Positions 56,373 to 64,000 of a stretch of 64,000 nucleotides of DNA are shown one piece after another. Origin of the DNA: an uncultured Candidatus Saccharibacteria bacterium. GTDB lineage: Bacteria > Patescibacteriota > Saccharimonadia > Saccharimonadales > Saccharimonadaceae. The stretch is from contig CANDYU010000002.1 in the NCBI GenBank assembly GCA_947425245.1, positions 61,670-125,669 on the forward strand, in the 5' to 3' direction. The notes under the pieces were generated by a model that did no database searches, was not told where the DNA came from, and saw nothing but the letters and a program-made list of their open reading frames with translations. The position numbers and the translations under genes were made by a program. Position 1 is the stretch's first letter. Each line of letters starts with the position of its first letter.

Positions 56373-57058
56373 TGTCGCCCGAAGAACTACGCGAAAAACT
56401 TTTTGAGATGGAGGATGTCAATTATCGCATCTTTCATCTCAAAACCTGTCCACAAGCCCAGCATGTGATTGGTGTTCGCCTACCCGAACAAAGAAAACTA
56501 GCCAAAGAAATCATTAAATCTGGTAGCTACTGGCAATTTATTGACAACAACACACCCCACCATTACGAAGAAGTTCTCATCACTGGCCTCATTATCGCCA
56601 CCGCTCCAATGGGCCTACAAGAACGCCTTGATCATATTATTTGGTTCCTTCCGTTCATCAACAACTGGGCTGTTTGTGATACTTTTTGTAACAGTTTCAA
56701 AATTAAAGCCCCCGATCTTGCGACCTATTGGCAATTCATTTCTCAACTTACGACTAACACCGAAGAATACACTCTACGATTCGTTTTTGTCATGATTCTG
56801 TGTCATTTTATCCAGGCCGACTATCTTAATAGAATCTTTCAGTTACTTGATTCTATACAATCCGAAAAATACTATGTCGAAATGGCAAAGGCCTGGCTCG
56901 TTGCTGAGTTATTTACCAAATTTCCCAGAGAAACTCTCGATTATCTTTCACACGATCAACTTTCAACCTTTGCCCACAACAAAGCCATTCAGAAAGCCTG
57001 CGAATCACGACGTATCTCAACCGAAGATAAACAGCATTTACGCACCTTCAAACTATGA
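56372..57058 (+). CDS. AlkD-like DNA alkylation repair protein
   Basis: HEAT-repeat DNA glycosylase family. GVRLPEQRKLAKEIIK near residue 35 and the segment HYEEVLITGLIIATA followed by NNWAVCDTFCNSFK match the AlkD pattern (the conserved W-D pair of the substrate pocket is in NNWAVCD). Length is 228 residues. It overlaps the ABC permease gene by one base, an odd partner that may only reflect genome compaction. It converges with the Nudix gene; a short palindrome (ATGACGTTACGTCAT) spans the stop. Confidence 0.85.
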   Translation: MSPEELREKLFEMEDVNYRIFHLKTCPQAQHVIGVRLPEQRKLAKEIIKSGSYWQFIDNNTPHHYEEVLITGLIIATAPMGLQERLDHIIWFLPFINNWAVCDTFCNSFKIKAPDLATYWQFISQLTTNTEEYTLRFVFVMILCHFIQADYLNRIFQLLDSIQSEKYYVEMAKAWLVAELFTKFPRETLDYLSHDQLSTFAHNKAIQKACESRRISTEDKQHLRTFKL

Positions 57059-57072
57059 CGTTACGTCATAGT

Positions 57073-57612
57073 TTAATTTCCATTATGAGCCTCAACATTC
57101 AATACTTCGTAATCACTACTTGGCGACTTCGTAAAATATGCTTTTCCTCTCGCCACTTCCAAAGCATAGTCCACTAATTTGTCCGTATCTCCCATCGGAG
57201 CGTCCTTCAATAACTCTTCTTTCGCAATTTCCGCCGGAGCCAAAGTCCGCCCATAAATCCAATTATTCTCACGATCCGGATCCGCCTTTGCCTCGCCAAT
57301 CTTTGTTACTCTCGCCACCATCCGTGCCCAGTTCTCCCTCCTACACACTACGCCATTTTCTTTTGTTTCAACTTCTAGATATCCCAAATACTCAACCTTG
57401 TCGACTTCACAATTTATTTCCTCGAAGACTTCTCGCTTCAATGCCGATTCCATATCTACATCTTCCGCATCAATTCTTCCACCCGTAATCCTCGCCCCAC
57501 CATTCTTATATCGCAACAAAACTCGTCCATCATCCGTCACTAGCACAGCATGCACCCGATGGAATCTTTCGTCTTCCGGGGTCTTTTTCAGAAATAATTT
57601 ATATTCTTCCAT
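57073..57612 (-). CDS. Nudix hydrolase
   Basis: Hydrolyses a nucleoside-diphosphate derivative. The Nudix box is present in extended form: GGRIDAEDVDMESALKREVF followed by EEINCEV, with the metal-binding REVFEE core intact. The glycine near its end is replaced by Asn/Cys, and spacing after the first Gly is slightly long. 179 residues. Its start is leaderless (TATAAT 6 nt upstream), back to back with the polymerase promoter across 26 bp. Substrate unknown; sanitation of oxidised nucleotides would fit the neighbouring repair genes. Confidence 0.85.
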   Translation of the reverse strand: MEEYKLFLKKTPEDERFHRVHAVLVTDDGRVLLRYKNGGARITGGRIDAEDVDMESALKREVFEEINCEVDKVEYLGYLEVETKENGVVCRRENWARMVARVTKIGEAKADPDRENNWIYGRTLAPAEIAKEELLKDAPMGDTDKLVDYALEVARGKAYFTKSPSSDYEVLNVEAHNGN

Positions 57613-57638
57613 CTTTTTATTATAATATACTTATAATT
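57613..57638. promoter_or_regulatory. Divergent leaderless promoters (Nudix / Y-family polymerase)
   Basis: The whole 26-bp intergenic space holds TATAAT on the minus strand (57619-57624) 6 nt from the Nudix ATG, and TATACT on the plus strand (57626-57631) 7 nt from the polymerase ATG. There is no room for ribosome binding sites. Confidence 0.7.
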
Positions 57639-59117
57639 ATGGAAAAGACTTTTGCCGCTATCGACCTCAAATCTTTTTACGCTTCCGTCGAATGTAACGA
57701 ACGTAAGCTCAACCCTCTCACGACTAACCTTGTTGTCGCCGATAAATCCCGGACCGAAAAGACTATTTGCCTTGCCGTCTCGCCGCCGCTCAAGTCCTAT
57801 GGACTTGCTAGCCGGGCTCGACTTTTTGAGGTTATTGAAAAAGTTAGACAAATCAATTACGAACGCCAAAAATCCACACCACTTGGAGTTTTTCTCGGCA
57901 AAAGTTCCGACAACGAAAAATTGAAAAATAATCCTAATCTCGCTCTTGACTTCATCATCGCTACTCCTCGCATGCAATATTACCTTGACTACAGTTCCAA
58001 AATCTACAATATTTATTTAAAGTTCATTTCCCCTGAAGACATCTTTGCTTATTCTATCGACGAAATCTTTTGCGATATTACTAGCTACCTCAAAATGTCT
58101 CGTCAATCCCCCGAGCAATTCGTCACTCAAATGATCAGTGCCGTCTATCGCGAAACCGGCATTACCGCCACCGCCGGCATCGGAACCAACCTCTTCCTCG
58201 CCAAGGTCGCAATGGACATACTCGCCAAACACGCCGAACCAAACTCTGCCGGCGTCCGCATCGCTACACTTAACGAAACTTCCTTCCGCAACCAACTCTG
58301 GGCGCACACCCCCATTACTGATTTTTGGCGTATTGGCCGCGGTTATGCCAAACGCCTCGCCGCTCGAAATCTTTTTACCATGGGCGATGTCGCTCGCTGC
58401 TCTCTCGAAAACTCAAAGTTACTTTATCAGCTCTTCGGCGTCAACGCTGAACTACTCATCGATCACGCTTGGGGATATGAGTGTGTTGATATCATCAATA
58501 TTAAGCAACATAAACCCGAAGCCAAAAGCCTCAGCTCCGGTCAGGTTCTATCTTGTCCATATAGTTTCAATCAAGCAAAAACTATCGTTAAAGAGATGGC
58601 CGAAAGCCTCTCGCTCGATTTAGTACGCAAGAACTATATCACCGACCATCTCAATCTCTACATTAATTACGATCGTGAAAATACTGCCCAAAAATCCGTC
58701 ATTGATCATTACGGCCGTCGCGTCCCCAAACCAGCTCTTGGCACCATTCGTCTCGATTTTAAAACCAACTCTACCACACTCATTACTGACGCTCTCCTCA
58801 ACCTCTATAACGAAAAGGTCAATCCAAATTTCACCATCCGCAAGGTCACCCTCACCGCCAACAATTTAATTGACGCTAATACCGATCTTGAAACACATAA
58901 TGCACCTTCACAGCCTGATCTTTTTACAGATTACGCTGAGCTTGAAAGAAAAAGAGAATTAGAACTCAAAACCCTCCAAAAGGAGTACCGCATCCAAAAA
59001 GCTATCTTAACAATTCGTGATCGTTATGGCAAAAACGCCATTCTCCGTGGCACCAACTTCGAGGACGGTGCCACTATGCGTTCACGCCACCACCAAATCG
59101 GAGGACACCGAGCATGA
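57639..59117 (+). CDS. Y-family DNA polymerase, UmuC/UvrX-like
   Basis: Translesion polymerase. Catalytic motifs: IDLKSFYASVECNERKLNP (Asp9) and YSIDEIFCDITSY with the Asp-Glu pair. The helix-hairpin-helix reads TDFWRIGRGYAKRLAARNLF, and the C-terminal little-finger region is lengthy. At 492 residues it is closer to the UmuC/UvrX branch than to DinB (about 350-400). There is no umuD-like gene adjacent. The gene downstream overlaps by 4 bases and belongs to a family typical of UvrX neighbourhoods. Confidence 0.92.
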   Translation: MEKTFAAIDLKSFYASVECNERKLNPLTTNLVVADKSRTEKTICLAVSPPLKSYGLASRARLFEVIEKVRQINYERQKSTPLGVFLGKSSDNEKLKNNPNLALDFIIATPRMQYYLDYSSKIYNIYLKFISPEDIFAYSIDEIFCDITSYLKMSRQSPEQFVTQMISAVYRETGITATAGIGTNLFLAKVAMDILAKHAEPNSAGVRIATLNETSFRNQLWAHTPITDFWRIGRGYAKRLAARNLFTMGDVARCSLENSKLLYQLFGVNAELLIDHAWGYECVDIINIKQHKPEAKSLSSGQVLSCPYSFNQAKTIVKEMAESLSLDLVRKNYITDHLNLYINYDRENTAQKSVIDHYGRRVPKPALGTIRLDFKTNSTTLITDALLNLYNEKVNPNFTIRKVTLTANNLIDANTDLETHNAPSQPDLFTDYAELERKRELELKTLQKEYRIQKAILTIRDRYGKNAILRGTNFEDGATMRSRHHQIGGHRA

Positions 59118-59398
59118 GTACTAATACCGCCAATCTCACTAACTATCATCCTAAAAACCCCTCGCGTACCATTGACGACTATCGCGATATCCTCCACAAA
59201 GATCGCCCTCTCGCACCGAATCCCATGAGCCTAGATAACCGTACTGCTCAGTTCGCACCCTATGCTGCTCTTACCGGACATCGCGACATCATTACAAGCA
59301 ACGAAAACTCCGCCCGCACCAAATTCAACCTCGACCACGACATTACTATCATACCCGAAAACGTCATTGACAATTTTAATGACTATTCGTTATACTAG
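59114..59398 (+). CDS. Small partner protein of the Y-family polymerase
   Basis: 94 residues containing RTAQFAPYAALTGHRDII, the hallmark of small proteins encoded next to Y-family polymerase genes in Firmicutes (usually written RAAQFAPFAALTGY). Their function is not established; interaction with the polymerase is assumed from linkage. The ATG overlaps the polymerase stop (ATGA), so the two are translationally coupled. The C-terminal part (HDITIIPENVIDNFND) is acidic. The N-terminal 40 residues look flexible. Confidence 0.72.
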   Translation: MSTNTANLTNYHPKNPSRTIDDYRDILHKDRPLAPNPMSLDNRTAQFAPYAALTGHRDIITSNENSARTKFNLDHDITIIPENVIDNFNDYSLY

Positions 59399-59498
59399 AA
59401 AAATCACGATCCGACTGACACCGACTGAGGCGATGATTTTATTTTAACCTTTCCTACAAAAAACACTTGATATCCATCTAATATCTGAAAGGTTTTTC

Positions 59499-60446
59499 AT
59501 GCCTCAATTGACCAAAACAGGGAACTATAATCCCCATAATACCAACCCTAAAACTCATCAACCAAAAACCAGCCGCAATATCCTCATCGCCTTCCTCCTG
59601 AATCTCGGTTTTTCCATCTATGAGTTCATCGGCGGCTCTTTCACTGGCAGTACCGCCATCATGTCCGATGCTGTCCACGATTTAGGCGATGCTATTAGCA
59701 TCGGTCTCTCTTTCTTTCTTGAGCGAAAAAGCTCTCATACCCCCGATCAAAAATACACCTACGGCTATCTACGCTACTCCCTGATCGGCAGCACTATCAC
59801 CACCTTAATTCTTCTCCTCGGATCCAGCTTCGTCATCATCAATGCTATCCTCCGTCTCTTTCATCCAGCACCCATCAACTACGACGGAATGATCATTCTA
59901 GCCGTCGTTGGGGCTATCGTCAACTTCTTCGCCGCCCACCTTACTAGCCGTGGTGAATCCTTGAACCAAAAATCTGTCAACCTTCACATGCTTGAGGATG
60001 TCCTTGGCTGGGTAGTAGTCCTCATCGGAGCCATCATCATGAAATTCGTCGACATTACCTATATCGATCCTATACTCTCCATCTGCGTGACCATCTTTAT
60101 TGTCATCCATGCCGTTAAAAACCTCGCTGCCACCCTCGCAATCTTCCTCGAAAAAACTCCCGCCCACCTTTCTCTCCCCGACATTAAACAACAACTCCTC
60201 CGACTACCCAACATCCAAGATGTCCATCACTTCCATGCTTGGAGTATTGACGAGAGCCACCACTTCGCCACACTCCATGTCGTGACCAATCGCCCATCCG
60301 CCAAACTCAAACATGCTATTCGCCATGCACTCCTCGACCACCATATCTCGCATGTTACTATTGAATTTGAATCACCCCAGGAATCCTGCCTTGAGCACGA
60401 GTGCCATCTTCAACCCGCCACCCACACTCATCACCATCATCACTAG
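59499..60446 (+). CDS. Cation diffusion facilitator metal exporter with His-rich tail
   Basis: Exports Zn2+ or similar ions in exchange for protons. Six helices are visible, with metal site A residues in SDAVHDLGDAISIGLSFFLE on helix 2 and in HMLEDVLGWVVVLIGAI on helix 5. The C-terminal cytoplasmic domain contains HHFHAWSIDESHHFATLHV. The final HHHHH stretch and other histidines could bind metal. 315 residues. GAAAGGTTTTTC precedes the ATG. Retaining a zinc exporter while zinc sites are lost from housekeeping proteins fits avoidance of zinc stress. Confidence 0.93.
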   Translation: MPQLTKTGNYNPHNTNPKTHQPKTSRNILIAFLLNLGFSIYEFIGGSFTGSTAIMSDAVHDLGDAISIGLSFFLERKSSHTPDQKYTYGYLRYSLIGSTITTLILLLGSSFVIINAILRLFHPAPINYDGMIILAVVGAIVNFFAAHLTSRGESLNQKSVNLHMLEDVLGWVVVLIGAIIMKFVDITYIDPILSICVTIFIVIHAVKNLAATLAIFLEKTPAHLSLPDIKQQLLRLPNIQDVHHFHAWSIDESHHFATLHVVTNRPSAKLKHAIRHALLDHHISHVTIEFESPQESCLEHECHLQPATHTHHHHH

Positions 60447-60453
60447 CACCAAA

Positions 60454-60498
60454 AAGGAGACGAAAATTGTCCAAAATCATTCGTCTCCTTCGTTTTTT
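60454..60498 (+). terminator. Terminator of the metal exporter gene
   Basis: A 10-bp stem (AAGGAGACGA/TCGTCTCCTT) with a 17-nt loop and CGTTTTTT. Confidence 0.8.
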
Positions 60499-60512
60499 CG
60501 TCCGAATATTTT
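60493..60512 (+). repeat. TTCGTCCGAAT repeat, copy 3
   Basis: TTTTTTCGTCCGAATATTTT directly after the terminator stem, sharing the 11-base core with the two copies inside metK. Confidence 0.65.
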
Positions 60513-60576
60513 GCCCACCCCTATAAAAGTCACAAAATCAAGCTCAAAATCACGTCCAAAATATATCCAAGGTTAA

Positions 60577-60870
60577 TTATTTTCGCTCACAAGTACCGTG
60601 TGCATTCTCCTCAAACCAATCCTCAAACTCATCCAAATAAGCTTCGACACCAATTTTATCAGCAATCTTTTGTTGCCCGTCCAAATCATATTCTATGCCA
60701 CTAGCCGTATATCCAGTCACTGTTTTATCGGTATACATGAGAGTAATATTACCAATATCAGACTTACATTCTAATTTCTTTGAGGTCATCGAAACCACCA
60801 CAAACACAATTACTCCAACCAACACTAAAGCAACCATGATCCCACCAATAATCATTAAAATCTTTTTCAT
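60577..60870 (-). CDS. Small single-helix envelope protein, unknown
   Basis: A basic start (MKKILMIIGG) and one long hydrophobic helix (VALVLVGVIVFVVVSMTSKK) suggest a membrane-anchored, outward-facing protein. The remaining 60 residues are acidic (YLDEFEDWFEENAHGTCERK) and contain two cysteines (in LECKSD and HGTCERK) that could form a disulfide. ATG 60870 is chosen for GGAGGAATAC 8 nt upstream. 97 residues. It is divergent from a second single-helix protein, with a TGTTATAAT promoter at 60898-60906 on the minus strand. Confidence 0.7.
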   Translation of the reverse strand: MKKILMIIGGIMVALVLVGVIVFVVVSMTSKKLECKSDIGNITLMYTDKTVTGYTASGIEYDLDGQQKIADKIGVEAYLDEFEDWFEENAHGTCERK

Positions 60871-60897
60871 AAAGTATTCCTCCAATTTATTTTTACT

Positions 60898-60906
60898 ATT
60901 ATAACA
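60898..60906 (-). promoter_or_regulatory. Extended -10 promoter of the 60577 gene
   Basis: The minus strand reads TGTTATAAT; a leader of about 27 nt follows with GGAGG. Confidence 0.6.
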
Positions 60907-60914
60907 CAGAAAGT

Positions 60915-60923
60915 TTGCTATAA
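60915..60923 (+). promoter_or_regulatory. Extended -10 promoter of the 60950 gene
   Basis: TTTGCTATAATTAA contains TGCTATAAT; the leader carries AAGGAG before ATG 60950. Confidence 0.65.
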
Positions 60924-60949
60924 TTAATATAAAGATTTAAGGAGATTTT

Positions 60950-61618
60950 ATGGCAGAAAGTAAAAAGCCGCAAGCACATCAAAAACCAGTCAAAAAGCAA
61001 AAACCCAATTGGGGCCTTATCGCCGGTATCGCCGCAATTGTCATTGTTGTTATTATTGGCATTATCGTGGCTATTTGCATGATGAATAACAAGAAAGACA
61101 ACCAATCCAATACTGATAACAACGATTCTGGCGAAACTACCCTAGTTGCCGAAACCGGCAAAGGCAACAAAATCGACATGAAATACGTCAAGCTTGATGG
61201 AGAAAAATTCTCCGTTCAGGTGCCTTCTAGTTTTCGCAAACTCTCCGCTAGTGAGATCGCAGACTCCTATGACGATGACGAATTAACTACGGTTTACTCC
61301 GACGATGACAACACAGTCAATATCGCCCTCAGTACTAGCGATACTGCCCTCAAGAACAGCGAGATCAAAGAATACCTCGAAGCCATGGAGAAATACATGG
61401 CCGATTATAGTGATGTCCTCAGTGCCAGATCTTTCGAAGTCCAAGGTCACACAATTGGCTCACTTGAAATCATCAGTGATGGTATCTACAATCATATGAC
61501 CTTCTTCTCCTACAACGGCAACCTTGCCATTGTTACCTTCAACTGCGAAGAGGACCTCCGCAATGAGTGGGAAAAAATTGGCGATTACATCATCGATTCA
61601 ATCAAGTTCGAAGAGTAG
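60950..61618 (+). CDS. Membrane-anchored extracytoplasmic protein, unknown
   Basis: A lysine/glutamine-rich cytoplasmic start of about 20 residues leads to one membrane helix (LIAGIAAIVIVVIIGIIVAI), a polar Asn/Asp/Ser linker and a folded domain of about 150 residues (GEKFSVQVPSSFRKLSASEI, IVTFNCEEDLRNEWEKIGDY). The pattern (strand, FSVQVP, long helix, final IIDSIKF) recalls PsbP/DcrB-like lipoprotein domains, but no firm match can be made. AAGGAGATTTT precedes the ATG. It is followed by a terminator-like hairpin. Confidence 0.72.
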   Translation: MAESKKPQAHQKPVKKQKPNWGLIAGIAAIVIVVIIGIIVAICMMNNKKDNQSNTDNNDSGETTLVAETGKGNKIDMKYVKLDGEKFSVQVPSSFRKLSASEIADSYDDDELTTVYSDDDNTVNIALSTSDTALKNSEIKEYLEAMEKYMADYSDVLSARSFEVQGHTIGSLEIISDGIYNHMTFFSYNGNLAIVTFNCEEDLRNEWEKIGDYIIDSIKFEE

Positions 61619-61636
61619 ATTCCAGTCCATCACTTC

Positions 61637-61665
61637 GAGCCCTCGACCAAACCGGGGGCTTTTAT
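61637..61665 (+). terminator. Probable terminator
   Basis: AGCCC and GGGCT pair around a GC-rich loop, followed by TTTTAT. Confidence 0.6.
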
Positions 61666-61703
61666 GATAAACTCATTCATTGTCACCCAAATGTCACCTA
61701 AAG

Positions 61704-61712
61704 TAATATAAT
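61704..61712 (+). promoter_or_regulatory. Leaderless-type promoter of the P-type ATPase gene
   Basis: TAATATAAT, with TATAAT at 61707-61712, ends 7 nt before ATG 61720. The extended TG is absent. Confidence 0.55.
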
Positions 61713-61719
61713 TAAGATC

Positions 61720-64000
61720 ATGACAAAGACTAAGTTTGCAGGCCTCTCCGACGCTGAAGTACTAACCCGTCAAAAAGCTGGGCTAGTTAACGCTGAAGTA
61801 AAACCGCCCTCTAAAACTATCCCCCAAATCATCTTTAGCAATGTTTTCACCTATTTTAATTTTATTTTTGTCATCATCTCAATCCTTCTCATCCTAGTTC
61901 GTTCCTACCGCGATCTCACTTTTCTACCTATCATCATTGCCAACACCTGTATCGGTATCTTCCAAGAGATTCGTGCCAAAATTGCACTCGACCATCTCAC
62001 CATGCTTCATGTTCCTCATACCACCGTCTTACGCAATAATACCAAAGTCAAAATCCCCGTTAATGATCTTGTGCGCGACGATATTATCATCTTTAAAGCT
62101 GGCAATCAAATCCCCGCTGATGGTATCATACTTCAAGGCAGCGTTATGGTGAACGAATCATTACTCACTGGCGAAGCAGACGAAGTCCATAAGACCGCCA
62201 ACGACACATTAATGTCAGGTAGCTTCATTGTCTCAGGAGAGTGCTACGCAAAACTCACAAAAGTCGGAAAAGACTCTTACATCTCAAAGCTAACTCTTGA
62301 AGCTAAAACTATCAAAAACACCGAGCAATCCGAAATCATTCGCTCCCTTAATAAGATCGTCAAAATCGTTGGTTTTATCATCATCCCCATCGGTATCATC
62401 CTTTTCTCTCAACAATTCTTTCTCAATGGTGCTAGTCCAAAATCCAGCGTTCAGGCCATGGTAGCCGCCATTATCGGTATGATACCTGAAGGACTCTTTC
62501 TGCTCGCTAGCACCACCCTCGCTATCAGTGCCACCAAGCTCGCCCTCAACAAAGTTCTCCTGCACGACATGAAATCAATCGAAACCCTGGCCCGCGTCGA
62601 CACACTTTGCGTCGATAAAACCGGCACAATCACTGATGGTACCATGCGTGTCAGCCATTTTGACCTTATCTCATCAAGCCTCTCTAGGACAAGACTATCT
62701 TTAATCCTTAGCAATTTTGCTGCCGCCCAAGCTAATGATAATATCACCATGGCAGCCCTTAAAGATTTCTTCAATCAGCCACCTACCGAAACCGCTAGTC
62801 TAGTTTCCGGTTTCTCTTCCAAATATAAATACAGCGGAGCAAAAATCGGATCAAAAGTTTATATTCTGGGTGCCCCAGAGTTCATTTTGCGACAATCTTA
62901 TCAAAAATATCAAAGTCAAACTGAAAAATACACTCGAAAAGGTCAACGCGTTCTTGTCTTCGGTAGCTATTCCGGTAAGCTTGATGGCAAAGAACTTACC
63001 GCGAAGTTCACCCCCTGTTGTTTTATTATTCTTACGAATCCTATCCGCCCCAGTGCTCCGACCACCTTTCGCTACTTCTATGATCAAGGAGTTAATATTA
63101 AAGTCATCTCTGGTGATGACCCGCTCACTGTCTCAAAAATTGCTGAACAAGCCAAAATTAAACATGCCGACAAATATATCGACTGTTCAAAAATCAACAC
63201 TAACGAAGAACTTGAACAAGCAATTCAGCAATACACCGTCTTTGGTCGCGTTACGCCGGAACAGAAACGCAAGTTTGTCCTAGCCCTCAAATCGCAAAAA
63301 CATACCGTAGCGATGACAGGCGACGGTGTTAACGATATCCTCGCTCTAAAAGACGCTGACTGTTCAATTGCCATGGCCTCCGGTAGCGATGCTACTATTC
63401 AAGCCGCACAGATGGTACTTCTCGAATCAGATTTTTCCAAAATGCCCGCCATTGTTAAAGAAGGAAGGCGAGTCGTTAATAATCTCGAGCGAGCCGGCAG
63501 CTTGTTTCTAGTCAAAAATATTTTTTCCATTCTCACAGCTATCTCCGCCATATGTTTCAGTATTATTTACCCGCTCGTGCCATCCCAAATTTCCCTTATC
63601 AGCCTCTTCACGATCGGCGTACCCGCCTTTCTTCTTTCCCAAATGCCCAATACTAATCTCATCCGCGGTAATTTCATTCGGAACATTATTTCACGTGCCC
63701 TTCCTGGCGGCATCACTAATGCCATCACCGTCGCTTTTATCGTCATCCTCGGCAGTATGCTACAGCTCAACCTACCCCAAATCTCTACTATTGCTACCAT
63801 CGTCATTTCTATTGTTGGCCTCCTAGTTATTTACAATATTAGTCGACCACTCGATCGATATAAAAGTATCATCCTTAGCGGTTGCATTATTGGTTTCATT
63901 TTTAGCGTTATTTTCCTCAAAGACCTTTTTAGTCTTAACCCACTCTCACCAATTTCCATCGTCCTCTGCTGTATCGCTATCGCCGTCGCCATCCCTACTC
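61720..64000 (+). CDS. P-type cation-transporting ATPase (CtpE-like), 3' truncated by the window
   Basis: Ion pump that cycles through a phospho-aspartate. In order: N-terminal GLSDAEVLTRQKAGLVN, first helix pair, actuator motif VNESLLTGEADEV, the membrane motif PEGL in GMIPEGLFLLASTTLA, phosphorylation site DKTGTITDG, and hinge MTGDGVNDILALKDAD. Several C-terminal helices follow. The motif set (PEGL in helix 4, short N terminus) resembles mycobacterial CtpE and related Ca2+/Mg2+-type pumps. About 760 residues are visible with no stop before the window ends. Ion specificity is inference. Confidence 0.9.
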   Translation, partial: MTKTKFAGLSDAEVLTRQKAGLVNAEVKPPSKTIPQIIFSNVFTYFNFIFVIISILLILVRSYRDLTFLPIIIANTCIGIFQEIRAKIALDHLTMLHVPHTTVLRNNTKVKIPVNDLVRDDIIIFKAGNQIPADGIILQGSVMVNESLLTGEADEVHKTANDTLMSGSFIVSGECYAKLTKVGKDSYISKLTLEAKTIKNTEQSEIIRSLNKIVKIVGFIIIPIGIILFSQQFFLNGASPKSSVQAMVAAIIGMIPEGLFLLASTTLAISATKLALNKVLLHDMKSIETLARVDTLCVDKTGTITDGTMRVSHFDLISSSLSRTRLSLILSNFAAAQANDNITMAALKDFFNQPPTETASLVSGFSSKYKYSGAKIGSKVYILGAPEFILRQSYQKYQSQTEKYTRKGQRVLVFGSYSGKLDGKELTAKFTPCCFIILTNPIRPSAPTTFRYFYDQGVNIKVISGDDPLTVSKIAEQAKIKHADKYIDCSKINTNEELEQAIQQYTVFGRVTPEQKRKFVLALKSQKHTVAMTGDGVNDILALKDADCSIAMASGSDATIQAAQMVLLESDFSKMPAIVKEGRRVVNNLERAGSLFLVKNIFSILTAISAICFSIIYPLVPSQISLISLFTIGVPAFLLSQMPNTNLIRGNFIRNIISRALPGGITNAITVAFIVILGSMLQLNLPQISTIATIVISIVGLLVIYNISRPLDRYKSIILSGCIIGFIFSVIFLKDLFSLNPLSPISIVLCCIAIAVAIPT

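Noticed and set aside
59399..59498. Long imperfect inverted repeat after the polymerase partner gene
   Set aside because: Only the outer AAATCA/TGATTT pairs cleanly; the internal bases do not form a convincing terminator stem.

Overview
The window looks like a gene-dense chromosome segment of a Patescibacteria/CPR bacterium, most likely Candidatus Saccharibacteria (TM7). This is inferred from the gene set and style, not from a 16S rRNA gene. Supporting signs are: (i) an S10-spc-alpha ribosomal string in which adk and map are missing and a sortase sits between secY and infA; (ii) recurrent loss of zinc ligands in housekeeping proteins (L36, S4, RecR, DnaX, SecA); (iii) very few biosynthetic genes; (iv) many promoters of the form TGnTATAAT placed only 6-7 nt before a start codon; (v) remnants of FISUMP-type surface proteins. 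The standard genetic code fits: RF2 (SPF motif) is present and UGA is not read through in intact genes.

Layout. 1-8.0 kb: end of rplO, secY, sortase, infA, rpmJ, rpsM-rpsK-rpsD-rpoA-rplQ-rplM-rpsI, then recR. 8.0-18.2 kb: an accessory, partly decaying region. It holds a racemase-fold protein without catalytic cysteines, an ADP-ribosylglycohydrolase bracketed by two broken FISUMP ends that share a repeat tail, a small membrane protein, structured intergenic DNA, a probable antitoxin-toxin fusion (YefM/Phd-like plus YoeB-like), a HelD-type helicase pseudogene, a GmrSD-type restriction enzyme between direct repeats, and fragments of two further genes and a serine recombinase that runs into tRNA-Gln. 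18.2-27.4 kb: NERD protein, secE-nusG, rplK, rplA and rplJ-rplL, interleaved with membrane proteins and a third FISUMP fragment beside a 22-bp palindrome. 27.5-33.2 kb: dnaX, dnaB, a membrane glycosyltransferase-like protein, ybaB, hpf.

33.2-43.4 kb: secA, an M16 peptidase-like gene with a non-standard start, prfB, then a cell-separation cluster (ftsE, ftsX, coiled-coil CHAP hydrolase, S41 peptidase) and a small glutaredoxin. 43.4-52 kb: lipase-like hydrolase, two GT4 glycosyltransferases, smpB, exonuclease III, a CDP-alcohol phosphatidyltransferase, metK. 52-57 kb: a GntR-controlled ABC exporter and a second ABC-2 exporter whose promoter contains a C11 tract, then AlkD. 57-64 kb: Nudix, UmuC-like polymerase with a small partner, CDF metal exporter, two small envelope proteins, and the start of a P-type ATPase that runs off the window.

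How it fits together: translation and secretion genes (secY, secE, secA, sortase, S41 peptidase) support a parasitic or epibiotic cell surface. FtsEX with the CHAP protein would remodel the wall at division. The GT4 pair and the phosphatidyltransferase point to glycolipid synthesis. The accessory island carries defence-type genes (restriction enzyme, toxin fusion, ADP-ribosyl hydrolase).

The strongest leads are the leaderless-promoter architecture, the YefM-YoeB-like single-chain fusion, the FISUMP end cassettes with a shared tail, the correlated loss of zinc sites, and homopolymer C tracts in one promoter and two coding regions.
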